NCBI RefSeq assembly: GCF_028747785.1
Contig: NZ_CP118158.1
Coordinates: 2,542,001-2,606,000 of the forward strand
Direction: 5' to 3'
Source: Halosimplex aquaticum
GTDB lineage: Archaea; Halobacteriota; Halobacteria; Halobacteriales; Haloarculaceae
Length of the DNA: 64,000 nucleotides
The first letter of the stretch is position 1. Each line of letters opens with the position of its first letter. Shown piece by piece: positions 8,554 to 16,826 of the stretch. Under the pieces are notes generated by a model, which made no database searches, was not told the origin of the DNA, and saw only the letters and a program-made list of their open reading frames with translations. A program made the position numbers and the translations under genes.

Positions 8554-9284
8554 CAGTACCCCTCCGCGTCCGTCTCGTCCAGCTGCACGGTCTCGCGGCC
8601 GATGAACCGCGGCCGTTCCTCGACGGCGAGGAAGTTGTCCACGTCTTCGCGGGCCTTCGCGGCGACCTCCTTGGTCGGGTCGTAGTCCCGCGACCCCGGC
8701 GACCCCAGCGCGTCGTGCAACTCCTCCAGCGTCTCGAAGTACAGTTCGGCGACGCCGTCGAACTCCGCGGCCTCCGGGTCGGTCGGATAGACGGTGTGGT
8801 AGCGGACGACCCCCTCGATGTCCCGGGCGAGCGGGGTGTGCTCGGTCTGCCAGTAGTCGCGGAACGAGCCGTGGCTCATCCCCTCCTTGCGGACGAGGAA
8901 GGCCGAGTGCTTGTAGAGGCCGTCCGTGTCGCCGCCGGTCTCGTCCTTCTGGACGACTTCCTCTCCGATGAACCGGGGTCGGCCGTCGACCGCCAGGAAG
9001 TCGTCGACGTCCTCGCGGGCCGTCGCCGCCACCTCCTTGGTCGGGTCGGAGTCGCGCGACCCCGGCGACCCCAGCGCGTCGTGCAGGTCCGCGAGCGACT
9101 CGAAGTACAGCTCCGCAATCCCGTCGAACTCGGATGCCTCGGGGTCCGTCGGCACCACGGTGTGATAGCGGACGACCCCCTCGATGTCCCGGGCGAGCGG
9201 GGCGTGCCCGTCGAGCCAGCGCTCCCGGAACTCGTCGTGGGTCAGTCCGTCCTGCCGGACGAGCAGCGCGACGTGCTTGTACAT
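8553..9284 (-). CDS. double EthD-like (dimeric alpha-beta barrel) protein
   Basis: A 243-residue protein made of two near-identical copies of an EthD-like ferredoxin-fold domain, residues about 1-115 and 123-240. Each begins YKHxAxLVRxxGxxHxxFRxxW and continues with LARDIEGVVRYHTV, PTDPEA, EFDGxAELYFE, LHDALGSPGSRD, DPTKEVA and RPRFIG. Single EthD domains dimerise, so this fusion would make a pseudodimer in one chain. EthD proteins support ring- or ether-degradation pathways, and dimeric alpha-beta barrels often bind small hydrophobic ligands or haem. It is the first gene of an operon with the HD protein and diverges from surE. Confidence 0.87.
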   Translation of the reverse strand: MYKHVALLVRQDGLTHDEFRERWLDGHAPLARDIEGVVRYHTVVPTDPEASEFDGIAELYFESLADLHDALGSPGSRDSDPTKEVAATAREDVDDFLAVDGRPRFIGEEVVQKDETGGDTDGLYKHSAFLVRKEGMSHGSFRDYWQTEHTPLARDIEGVVRYHTVYPTDPEAAEFDGVAELYFETLEELHDALGSPGSRDYDPTKEVAAKAREDVDNFLAVEERPRFIGRETVQLDETDAEGY

Positions 9285-9394
9285 GTCTCACATACCGAGC
9301 GGATGCCGGATGTATGTTCCGGCGAAAATTGCCGCCCGGGGCAAAACTCCGATCGATCGATAGCGACGTGTCGCGCCCGGTCCAACCGCCGGCG

Positions 9395-10186
9395 ATGGAC
9401 GAGTCTGTGCGCGTGCTCCTGACGAACGACGACGGGATCGACAGCGTGGGACTCGACGTGCTGCGCGAGCGGCTGGCCGAGACGGCCGACGTGACGGTCG
9501 TCGCGCCCGCCGAGGACCAGAGCGGCGTCGGCCGGAGAAACTCGCACGAGGTGACGGTGCGGGACCACGAGTGGGGTCGCGTGATCGAGGGGACGCCCGC
9601 CGACTGCGTCGCCGTCGGGCTGCGCGGCCTCGGCGTCGAGCCCGATCTGGTCGTCTCCGGGGCGAACCCCGGGCCGAACATCGGGCTCCACCGGCTCGGT
9701 CGCTCGGGGACCGTCGGCGCGGCGATCGAGGCCGCACACCTCGGGACGCCGGCGATCGCCGTCTCGACGTACGACGTGGTCGACGGCCGAGTGGACGACC
9801 CCACGCGCGAGTCGTTCGCCCGCAGCGGGGCGTTCGCGGCGACGCTGTGCGAGCGACTGCCCGGCTCGGGCGCCTTCGACGCCGTCGACTACCTGAACGT
9901 CCACGTCCCGACCGAGACCGCCGACTCACCGGCAGTCCGGATCACCCGGCCGACCGACGCCTTCGACGTGACCGTCGCCGGCGACGGCGACACCCTCCGG
10001 TTCGAGGACCGGAGCTACGACCCGCTCCGCGAGGACCTCGACGTTGACTTCCCGCCGGAGGAGACCGACACCGACCGCCGCGCGCTCGCCGACGGCGACG
10101 TGAGCGTCTCGCCGCTCGGCGTCCGCGACCAGGTCGCCGAGAGCGACGCGCTGGCCGACGCGCTCGACGGCGTGGAACTCGCCTGA
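9395..10186 (+). CDS. surE: 5'/3'-nucleotidase SurE
   Basis: A 263-residue SurE survival-protein nucleotidase, usual length. The metal-binding N-terminus VLLTNDDGIDSVGL carries the Asp-Asp pair, AEDQSGVGRRNS follows, and VVSGANPGPNIG supplies the third ligand region, with GTVGAAIEAAHLG after it. It removes phosphate from nucleoside 5'- or 3'-monophosphates. The ATG at 9395 is chosen because the family begins VLLTNDDG within eight residues of the start; the in-frame extension to 9134 overlaps the divergent EthD gene and is spurious. Confidence 0.93.
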   Translation: MDESVRVLLTNDDGIDSVGLDVLRERLAETADVTVVAPAEDQSGVGRRNSHEVTVRDHEWGRVIEGTPADCVAVGLRGLGVEPDLVVSGANPGPNIGLHRLGRSGTVGAAIEAAHLGTPAIAVSTYDVVDGRVDDPTRESFARSGAFAATLCERLPGSGAFDAVDYLNVHVPTETADSPAVRITRPTDAFDVTVAGDGDTLRFEDRSYDPLREDLDVDFPPEETDTDRRALADGDVSVSPLGVRDQVAESDALADALDGVELA

Positions 10187-10231
10187 GGGCCGGGCCGACG
10201 ACGCCGAACCGGCCGACCGCCGACCGCTCGC

Positions 10232-10963
10232 TCAGAAGTTGTCGTTCACGAGTGCTCGCATGTCGTCGCGCAGGCGACTCACCTGGGCGTGTTCGACGGT
10301 GTACCACTCGGCGCGCTCCTCGCCGCCGGTGAGATCGGTGTAGGTGGAGTCCCTGCGGTCGACCTCGACGCGGACTTCGAGTTCGTCGGAGAGCGGCGCG
10401 AAGATCAGTTCGAGCTCGTCGACCCGTCGGCGCCACTGGGAACCGGTCGGCTCGTACTCGAACTCCTGGACGAACGGCGCCGGGCTGTACACCGACGCCT
10501 GCTTGCAATCCGATTCACTGAACGCGAAGCCTAGCCCCTCGACGGCCTCCAGCACCGCCGCCATCTTCTCGGTCGGGACCACCTCGATGGCGTCGCGGTC
10601 CTGGGGGTCTTTCGCCCAGTCGATCTCCAGGCCGGTCTTGAGCCACACGTCGACCGCGCCCTTCGTCAGCGGCGTCACCCGCGGCAGCGTCATGCTCGCG
10701 TCCAGCCGCCGGTGGTCGTCCGGCTCGACGGTGAACGACCGCTCGGCGACCTCCTGCTGGATCGCCGTCGTCTCGTAGCCGCCGTCCTCACTGCGATAGC
10801 GGGTCTCCAGGCTAAAGTAGATCGCGTCGATCGCCTGGCTCGTCGACCCGCCCTCGATCTCGACGGTCAGGTCGACGGCCTCGCCCGGATGGAGCGTCCC
10901 TTCGTCCAGTATCGTGTCGACGGTCGCCGATCCGACCCCGAGACTCGACAGCACCTCTCGCAT
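10232..10963 (-). CDS. Spo0M-like sporulation-control family protein
   Basis: A 243-residue protein of the Spo0M (SpoOM, arrestin-like) family: it begins MREVLSSLGVGSATVDTIL and continues with the double beta-sandwich pattern GEAVDLTVEIEGGSTSQAIDAIYFSLETRY and the CxPFVQEFEYEP-like middle segment. In Bacillus, Spo0M influences sporulation and cytoskeleton contacts; haloarchaea do not sporulate, so the role here is unknown. An ATG at 10963 starts the conserved block. The gene is divergent from the M24 gene, with a 75-base intergenic region that must hold both promoters. Confidence 0.85.
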   Translation of the reverse strand: MREVLSSLGVGSATVDTILDEGTLHPGEAVDLTVEIEGGSTSQAIDAIYFSLETRYRSEDGGYETTAIQQEVAERSFTVEPDDHRRLDASMTLPRVTPLTKGAVDVWLKTGLEIDWAKDPQDRDAIEVVPTEKMAAVLEAVEGLGFAFSESDCKQASVYSPAPFVQEFEYEPTGSQWRRRVDELELIFAPLSDELEVRVEVDRRDSTYTDLTGGEERAEWYTVEHAQVSRLRDDMRALVNDNF

Positions 10964-11038
10964 ACCACGCCGAACCGCCGGCACCGAGATAAGCGTTCCT
11001 GTCACGCCGTTCGAAAGTGGTGACTGTTGCCAACGCTC

Positions 11039-12334
11039 ATGGTCGCGCCGCGCGTAGGGCGGACGATGCACGAGCGCGACTTCATGGCGGGGACGCGGGG
11101 GACGATGGCCGTCGACTGGGAGGAGCGCATCGACACCCAGCGGCTGCGCCGCGAGCGCCGCGAGCGCGTGCTCGACCGGCTGGACGACTCGCCGCTCGGC
11201 GCCCTGCTGCTCGTCTCGGACCCCGACATCCGCTACGTGACGGGGCTGGCGATGACCGGCGGGAGCGGCGCGGACCACTACACCCTCCTGACCGAGGACG
11301 GCGACGTGGTCCACTGGGACACCGCCGACCACGCCGCGAACCAGCGGTACAACTGCCCGTGGCTGGACGACGTTCGCTACGCCGCGCCGGGGCTGGGGAA
11401 CGTCCCCCGGGCTTCGGGCAGCGACTCCGCGCGGGCCTTCCTCGCCGGGAAGATGGCGGATCTCGTGGCCGACGCGATGGCCGACTACGGCGTCGCCGAC
11501 CTCCCGCTCGGCGTCGACGTCGGAGCCCGGCGGCTGCACGACGCGCTCGACGAACGGGGGATAGCGACCCGAACGGAGGAAGCGGTCGACCTGATGCACG
11601 ACGCCCGGAAGACCAAGACCCGCGACGAGGTCGAGTGTCTCCGGCAGGTCGCCGCGATCTGCGAGGCGGGCTTCCAGCGGATCAAAGAGACCGCTCGTCC
11701 CGGTCAGCGCGAGTCGGAAGTGTGGGGCGAGGCCGTCCGGGAGCTCTGGCGCCACGGCGCGACCGTCGGCGGGGGGTATCTCACTTCGGGGCCGAACACC
11801 TGGCCGAAACACCAGGCCAACACGACCGACCGCGCGATGCGCCCCGGCGACCTCGTCTACGCCGACTTCTACAACGTCGGCTACCTCGGCTATCGCTCCT
11901 GTTACTACCGCACCTTCGCCCTCGGCGAGCCGACCGACGCCCAGCGGGACGCGTACGAAACCGCCGTCGAGAACCTCTATCGAGTCCTGGAGCGCATCGA
12001 ACCCGGCGTCACGACCGACGAGGTGGCCGCGGCGTTCCCGGACATGGCGGGCGAACACGCCGAGTGGTACGACGCCGACGAGCACTGGCAGCTGACGACG
12101 AACCACTGGGCGCACGGACTGGGCCTGCAGCTCTACGAAGTGCCGCTGATCTGGCGGGGCGTCTCGCCCGACCACCCCATCGAGATCGAGGCGGGCATGA
12201 CGATGGCCGTCGAGACGCAGGAGCCGGCCGACCGACAGGGCGTCCGCGTCGAGGAGATGGTCGTCGTCCGCGAGGACGGCGTCGAGGTGCTGAGCCAGTG
12301 GCCGGTCGAGGAGATCACCCAAATCGACTACTGA
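11039..12334 (+). CDS. M24 family metallopeptidase-like (Xaa-Pro aminopeptidase fold)
   Basis: About 431 residues: an N-terminal creatinase-like domain (LGALLLVSDPDIRYVTGLAM) and a C-terminal pita-bread domain. Of the five expected metal ligands, Asp in VYADFYNVGY, His in NHWAHGLGLQLYE, Glu in GMTMAVETQEP and Glu in VRVEEMVVV are present, but the second Asp, normally in a GDxTRTF-like stretch, is replaced in YRSCYYRTF. It may therefore act as a creatinase- or hydrolase-like member rather than a classical two-metal peptidase. The start is uncertain: in-frame ATGs occur at 11039, 11066, 11084 and 11105, and homology would fit 11105 best. Confidence 0.85.
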   Translation: MVAPRVGRTMHERDFMAGTRGTMAVDWEERIDTQRLRRERRERVLDRLDDSPLGALLLVSDPDIRYVTGLAMTGGSGADHYTLLTEDGDVVHWDTADHAANQRYNCPWLDDVRYAAPGLGNVPRASGSDSARAFLAGKMADLVADAMADYGVADLPLGVDVGARRLHDALDERGIATRTEEAVDLMHDARKTKTRDEVECLRQVAAICEAGFQRIKETARPGQRESEVWGEAVRELWRHGATVGGGYLTSGPNTWPKHQANTTDRAMRPGDLVYADFYNVGYLGYRSCYYRTFALGEPTDAQRDAYETAVENLYRVLERIEPGVTTDEVAAAFPDMAGEHAEWYDADEHWQLTTNHWAHGLGLQLYEVPLIWRGVSPDHPIEIEAGMTMAVETQEPADRQGVRVEEMVVVREDGVEVLSQWPVEEITQIDY

Positions 12335-12385
12335 GGGAGAACAGCCCGTCCGCGGCTATTTCACCGCGGCGGCCGAACGGCCGCC

Positions 12386-13387
12386 ATGGACCTCGGCACC
12401 GGGCTGTTCACCTGCCAGCGCCGTCCGGACGACGACCGCACTCACGAGGCCATCTACGACGAGATGCTCGAACTCGCCGGCGTCGTCGACGACGCCGGCC
12501 TCGACTCGGCGTGGGTCTCCGAACACCACTTCGCCGACGACGGCTACCTCTCGGGGACGACGCCCGCGCTCGGCGCGCTCGCCGCCGCGACCGACGACGT
12601 CGCTATCGGGACCTGCATCGCCCTCGCACCGCTGTACGACTCCGTCCGCCTCGCCGAGGACGCCGCCACCGTCGACCTCCTCTCCGACGGACGCCTCGCG
12701 GTCGGCCTCTCCATCGGCTACCGCGACGCCGAGTTCGCGAACTTCGGCGTCCCGAAGGCCGAACGCACCGAGCGCACCGCGGAGGCCGTCGACGTCCTGC
12801 GCGGCGCGTGGTCGGAGGGTCCGCTCGGCGTCGACTCCGAATTTCACGACATCGACCCGGAGACCACCGTCACACCCAAACCCGCCGGCGACCCGCCGAT
12901 ATTCCTCGGCGGCGCGGCCAGGCCCGCGGTCCGCCGGGCGGCCCGCATCGGGGACGGCTGGTGCGCCCCCTCGTCGCTCTCGCTGGAGGGGGTCCGGAAG
13001 CGAGTCGAGGACATCCGGCGCGTCCGTGACGAGGAAGGGATCGACGGCGATTTTCAGATCTACGTCATCAAGCACGGGTTCGTCGGCGAGTCCGCGGAAG
13101 CCGCCTGGGAGGCGATGCGCGACGGCTACTTCTACCTCCAGCGGCGCTACGCCGAGTGGTACGAGGGCGAACCGATCGACGAACTCCCCGAGGACCGCCG
13201 CGCGGAGTTGAAAGACGAGGCCGTCTTCGGCACGCCCGACGAGGTGGTCGCGGAGTTGGCGCGCTACGGGGAGGCGCTCGGCGACGATATCCACGTCATC
13301 CTGCGGACCTACTACCCCGGGATCGGTACCGACGCGATGGCCGAGTGCATTCGGCGGTTGGGCGACGAGGTCGCCCCCAGAGTGTGA
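12386..13387 (+). CDS. LLM-class flavin-dependent oxidoreductase
   Basis: A 333-residue luciferase-like monooxygenase with a TIM-barrel fold. Visible are MDLGTGLFTCQRR at the start, DSAWVSEHHFADDGY, the barrel strand ATDDVAIGTCIALAPLYDSVRLAEDAATVDLLSDGRLAVGL, and PIFLGGAARPAVRRAARIGDGW. Members use F420 or reduced FMN to oxidise organic substrates; F420 is common in haloarchaea. The substrate is unknown. It follows the M24 gene by 51 bases on the same strand and could be cotranscribed. Confidence 0.88.
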   Translation: MDLGTGLFTCQRRPDDDRTHEAIYDEMLELAGVVDDAGLDSAWVSEHHFADDGYLSGTTPALGALAAATDDVAIGTCIALAPLYDSVRLAEDAATVDLLSDGRLAVGLSIGYRDAEFANFGVPKAERTERTAEAVDVLRGAWSEGPLGVDSEFHDIDPETTVTPKPAGDPPIFLGGAARPAVRRAARIGDGWCAPSSLSLEGVRKRVEDIRRVRDEEGIDGDFQIYVIKHGFVGESAEAAWEAMRDGYFYLQRRYAEWYEGEPIDELPEDRRAELKDEAVFGTPDEVVAELARYGEALGDDIHVILRTYYPGIGTDAMAECIRRLGDEVAPRV

Positions 13388-13494
13388 GTGGCGGGAGTGT
13401 TCGAGCCAGCGCGGAGACCTACCGCTGCGTGAAGACAGCCCAGGGAACGGTCTGGACCACAGAATTTTACCCACCCGTCTGACACTACGGCGGT

Positions 13495-13686
13495 ATGAGC
13501 GACGCCGACGACGGCAGGAAGCAAATACTGACCGCGCTGCGGGGGATCGCGATTATCCTCTTTAGCCTCCACCTGTCCTTGTTTTACGTACACGAGGGAG
13601 AGACCGCCGCCGCTGTGTACAGGATCGGCCTCGGTTTGGGCGGGGTCGGTCTGGTGGTCGTCTTACTGTCGGTCCGCCGTCCGTAG
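13495..13686 (+). CDS. small two-TM membrane protein
   Basis: A 63-residue protein with a charged N-terminus (MSDADDGRKQ) followed by two hydrophobic helices, residues about 12-30 and 40-58, and a short basic tail. The layout matches the many small, uncharacterised haloarchaeal membrane proteins. Codon use follows the genome bias and the ATG is preceded by an AT-rich stretch (gaattttacc) about 25-30 bases upstream, which supports expression. No family is recognised. Confidence 0.65.
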   Translation: MSDADDGRKQILTALRGIAIILFSLHLSLFYVHEGETAAAVYRIGLGLGGVGLVVVLLSVRRP

Positions 13687-13823
13687 CGCTATCACGCCGC
13701 CCAGTCCGCAAATGGTTCGTTCGCCCTGGTCACAGACGATTCGAACGAGTCAGTGACCCACTCCAGCGCCGCGATACGAGCGACCGGGACCGAGAGGCGA
13801 GACAGCGAGCTCCCAAGTGAGCC

Positions 13824-14231
13824 TCACTCGCTCGCGCCGGTCTTGTACACTCCCCGGGCGCTGGCGAGGTGGGTGTCGCCATCGCCGCCGGAGTCGTCGG
13901 CGTAGACGTCGACGTCGACGACGCCCACGTCGCTCCCCTGCCGGAGTACGTCGGCCTCGGCGGTCAGGTCTCCGGTTCCCGCTTCGAGGTAGTCCATCCG
14001 CATGTCCACGGTCGGAACCGGCCGGTCGACCAGCGAGACCAGCGCCGCGCCGCCGACCGTGTCCGCGAGGGTGTACGTCACCCCGCCGTGGGCGAGCACG
14101 CGCTCGCTATGCCACGACAGTTCGTCGCGCATCTCCAGGCGCCCCTCGGCGTGGCCGTCGTCGATCTCCGTGAGTTCGATCCCGAGGAGGTCCGCGAACG
14201 GCATCTCCTCGAAGAAGCTCTCGACGTCCAT
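13824..14231 (-). CDS. PaaI-type hotdog-fold thioesterase
   Basis: A 135-residue hotdog-fold acyl-CoA thioesterase. It begins MDVESFFEEMPFADLLGIELTEIDDGHAEGRLEM, and the active-site helix is VLAHGGVTYTLADTVGGAAL (HGG), followed by TVDMRMDYLEAGTGDLTAEA. PaaI-type enzymes hydrolyse aromatic or short-chain acyl-CoA. An in-frame extension upstream to 14453 runs into the twin-hairpin repeat element and is not coding, so the ATG at 14231 is used. It is monocistronic. Confidence 0.9.
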   Translation of the reverse strand: MDVESFFEEMPFADLLGIELTEIDDGHAEGRLEMRDELSWHSERVLAHGGVTYTLADTVGGAALVSLVDRPVPTVDMRMDYLEAGTGDLTAEADVLRQGSDVGVVDVDVYADDSGGDGDTHLASARGVYKTGASE

Positions 14232-14341
14232 GTGCGAGTGGTTCGGGTCGGCTCTGTGTAAATCTCCGGGCGAGGTGTATGAGATGTTCGTGCCCGAATC
14301 TCTACGACGGCCACCACCGCACTCGGGATCACCGTGCAAAG

Positions 14342-14503
14342 CAGCGTGAAAGCCCCGACGCGTTCGACTCGCGCGCCTCGCTGCGCGCGCTCCCTGCGGT
14401 CGCGTGCTTGCTTCGTCGGGCTTCGCCGAACGCGTCGCCCCTTTCATTCCCACCCGTGTCGGCTGCTTCGACAGTCTGTGCGGGTCGGGGCTTTCACGCT
14501 GTT
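14342..14503 (-). repeat. twin-hairpin noncoding repeat element, copy A (one unit truncated)
   Basis: The 320-base gap between the thioesterase and GNAT genes holds this element. The complete unit spans 14342-14456: CAGCGTGAAAGCCCC, then a stem arm GACGCGTTCG (14357-14366), a GC-rich loop, the perfect complement CGAACGCGTC (14427-14436), then GCCCC and TTTCATTCCCACCCG. A 24-base spacer follows, then an inverted remnant ending GGGGCTTTCACGCTG (14487-14501). The spacer read on the minus strand matches the spacer of copy B at 17 of 24 positions and all differences are transitions. Copy A is thus inserted in the opposite orientation with its second unit largely deleted. Confidence 0.8.
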
Positions 14504-14551
14504 CTCGGATCTGCGGTCCCCCGCGGTGCCGTGACCGTATTCACCAGATCC

Positions 14552-15508
14552 TCAAATCCGACCCGTCAGATCGGCGGCCATGACGAAGTCGGGGTCTTCG
14601 CTGACGGGGATGCCGGCGTAGGCGGCGTCGGAGACGTGCCGGGGCGTCTCGGGGATCAGCACTCTGGTCCGGTCGGCCCCCATCTCCGCGGCGTCACACG
14701 CGATGGCGGCGAACAGCGCCTGCGCGGCGGGCACGCCGTCCCACGCGCCGACGCCGTACTCGACCCACAGCTCGGTCTCTCCCTCACCCCCACCCTCCCC
14801 GTCACCGCTCTCGCGCTCGTAGTCCCGCGTCCGGTACGCGGCGCCGCGGGTCCCGTCGGCGTCCTGCACGGCGAAGACGGCGGTCTCGTCGGCGGCCTCG
14901 CGGAATCGCTCGCGCGGACACTCCGAGAGCGCCCACGACTCCTCGGGGTCGAGCGCGAGGCCGGCGAGTTCGCGGCTCGCGTCGCTGCGCTGCCAGTAGC
15001 TCCACGCCGCGTCGGGGTCTGGGATCACGTCGAACTCGGTTCCGCCGTCCCCGTCAGCCCTCTCGTCCAGCCGGGCGTCCGTGCCCGGGTCGGGGTGGGC
15101 CCACCGGAACTCCGTGGCGGGGTCGTAGCCGACGCCGCGGGCCGCGCCGAGGCCGGCGACGTTCCACGAGAACACCATGTTCCGGCAGACCGTCGCACCG
15201 CGTTCGCGCGCCCAGTCGAAACACGCGTCGTTCATCGCCTCGGCGACGCCCTTCGCCCGGGCGTCCTCGTCGACGCGCATCCCCTGGGCCCAGGCCTCGT
15301 GCTCGGAGAGCAGGACGACCTGACAGACGCCGATCACGCGCCCGTCCTCCTCGGCGACGACGGTGCGCTGGCCGGGGCCGTCGCTCTCGACCCACTCGGG
15401 GAACACGTCGGCGATGTAGTCGCCGCGGTCGAAGCGGTCGCCCCACGTGTCGCTGGTGAACGCCGCGACGTCCTCGTGGTCGGCGGCGTGCGCCTGTCGT
15501 ACCTCCAT
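14552..15508 (-). CDS. GNAT family N-acetyltransferase
   Basis: A 318-residue protein whose first half is a GNAT domain: MEVRQAHAADHEDVAAFTSDTW, then RTVVAEEDGRVIGVCQVVLLSE, and the acetyl-CoA loop region AWAQGMRVDEDARAKGVAEAMNDACFDWARERG. The C-terminal half (from about residue 165) is likely a second, degenerate GNAT-like fold, which is common in long haloarchaeal GNATs. The substrate is unknown. ATG 15508 is preferred to GTG 15517. It lies 9 bases downstream of gatD on the same strand and is probably cotranscribed with it. Confidence 0.85.
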   Translation of the reverse strand: MEVRQAHAADHEDVAAFTSDTWGDRFDRGDYIADVFPEWVESDGPGQRTVVAEEDGRVIGVCQVVLLSEHEAWAQGMRVDEDARAKGVAEAMNDACFDWARERGATVCRNMVFSWNVAGLGAARGVGYDPATEFRWAHPDPGTDARLDERADGDGGTEFDVIPDPDAAWSYWQRSDASRELAGLALDPEESWALSECPRERFREAADETAVFAVQDADGTRGAAYRTRDYERESGDGEGGGEGETELWVEYGVGAWDGVPAAQALFAAIACDAAEMGADRTRVLIPETPRHVSDAAYAGIPVSEDPDFVMAADLTGRI

Positions 15509-15517
15509 CGCGACCAC

Positions 15518-16771
15518 TCAGGTCCAGGGGACCGATCGGTCCTGGATCTCGCCCGCGAGCGAGGTCGACATGGCCTCCTCGACGCTCTCGACGTTCGCGA
15601 GCGCCCACATCAGCTTCACCTTCGCCGTCCCGGGGAGCGTGTCCTCGCCCTCGACGATGCCCGCCTCCAGCAGGTCGCGCCCGGTGTCGTACACCCGGTC
15701 GCAGACCCGCCCTTCGAGGCACTGGCTCGTCATCACGACGGTCGTCCCGTCGTCGACCAGCTCCTCGATAGTCGGGATCCAGTCGGTGTGGACGTGCCCC
15801 AGTCCCGTGCCTTCGAGCACGACGCCCGACTTCCCGTCGAGGGCGTCGAGGAAGGCGGGATCGGTGCCGGGTGTGAACTTCAGGAGTTCGACGTCTGTCT
15901 CGATGTCGGTGTCGGCGTCGAGTTCGGTCGCGCCGCGCTCGCGGTACTCGCGGCGGAAGGTGATCTCGGGGTCGCCGTCGACGCCGTAGTCGGCCTCGCC
16001 GAGCGGCTTCGCGCCGACCGTCTCGAAGGCGTCCCGACGGGAGGTGTGGTTCTTCCGCGCGCGGACGCCGCGGTGGAGGGCGCAGCGGTCGTCTGACTCG
16101 CTGGCGTGCATGCAGATGAGGACCTCCGCGCAGTCGGACTTGGCAGCCTCGACGGCGCAGACGGCGTTCATTACGTTGTCCGAGGACGGGCGGTCCGCCG
16201 AGCGCTGGCTCCCCGTGAAGACGACGGGGACCGGCGTGTCGAGCATGAACGCCATCGCGCTGGCGGTGAACTGCATGGTGTCGGTGCCGTGCATGACGAC
16301 GACGCCGTCCGCGCCGGCCTCGATCTCCTCGTGGATCGCGTGGGCCAGGTCCTGCCAGACGTCCGGCGTCATGTTCTCCGAGAGGATGTTGGCGACGACG
16401 CGACCGCGGTAGTTCGCCATCCCCGCGAGGTCCGGGACGGCGCGGAGCACGTCCTCGGCGTCGAACTGCGCGGTGACCGCGCCGGTCCGGTAGTCGACCG
16501 TCGAGGCGATGGTCCCGCCGGTCGAGATGAGCGATATCGTTGGCAGGTCGTCGTCGAACTCGATGGTCGACTGCTCGCTCTCGGCCTGGGCGTCTTCGAC
16601 GTCGTAGACGTCCGATTCGAGGACTTCCACGTCGGCCTCCTCGCGGTCGACGCCGACGTTGTACCCCCCTTCGAGCTTGACGACCAGGTGCTCGCCGGTC
16701 GTCGAGGGCATCAGGACCCCCTCGTGCGTCTGGCCCGCGCGCTCGACGCGGACGCGGTCTCCTGCGTTCAT
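15518..16771 (-). CDS. gatD: glutamyl-tRNA(Gln) amidotransferase subunit D
   Basis: A 417-residue archaeal GatD. Residues 1-70 are the AnsB-like N-terminal beta domain (GDRVRVERAGQTHEGVLMPS); the asparaginase domain follows, with the catalytic threonines in ISLISTGGTIAST and VVMHGTDTMQFTASAM, and the Lys/Asp region after FTGSQRSADRPSSD. With GatE it amidates Glu-tRNA(Gln) to Gln-tRNA(Gln), supplying ammonia from glutamine. GatE is not adjacent in this window. The ATG at 16771 precedes the conserved GDRV block by two residues; the longer ORF to 16810 is unlikely. Confidence 0.95.
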   Translation of the reverse strand: MNAGDRVRVERAGQTHEGVLMPSTTGEHLVVKLEGGYNVGVDREEADVEVLESDVYDVEDAQAESEQSTIEFDDDLPTISLISTGGTIASTVDYRTGAVTAQFDAEDVLRAVPDLAGMANYRGRVVANILSENMTPDVWQDLAHAIHEEIEAGADGVVVMHGTDTMQFTASAMAFMLDTPVPVVFTGSQRSADRPSSDNVMNAVCAVEAAKSDCAEVLICMHASESDDRCALHRGVRARKNHTSRRDAFETVGAKPLGEADYGVDGDPEITFRREYRERGATELDADTDIETDVELLKFTPGTDPAFLDALDGKSGVVLEGTGLGHVHTDWIPTIEELVDDGTTVVMTSQCLEGRVCDRVYDTGRDLLEAGIVEGEDTLPGTAKVKLMWALANVESVEEAMSTSLAGEIQDRSVPWT

Positions 16772-16826
16772 GGTCCGGGGTACCGCCGCCGCCAACTTCA
16801 ACCCCCTCATTTCACCGCCCGCCCAC

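Noticed and set aside
10232..12322. 696-codon minus-strand frame spanning the Spo0M and M24 genes
   Set aside because: Only its last 243 codons (Spo0M) show a family; the rest is the antisense of the M24 gene, an artefact of high GC.
13824..14453. N-terminal extension of the thioesterase to 14453
   Set aside because: The extension runs through the twin-hairpin element and shows no conservation with hotdog proteins; the ATG at 14231 is the real start.
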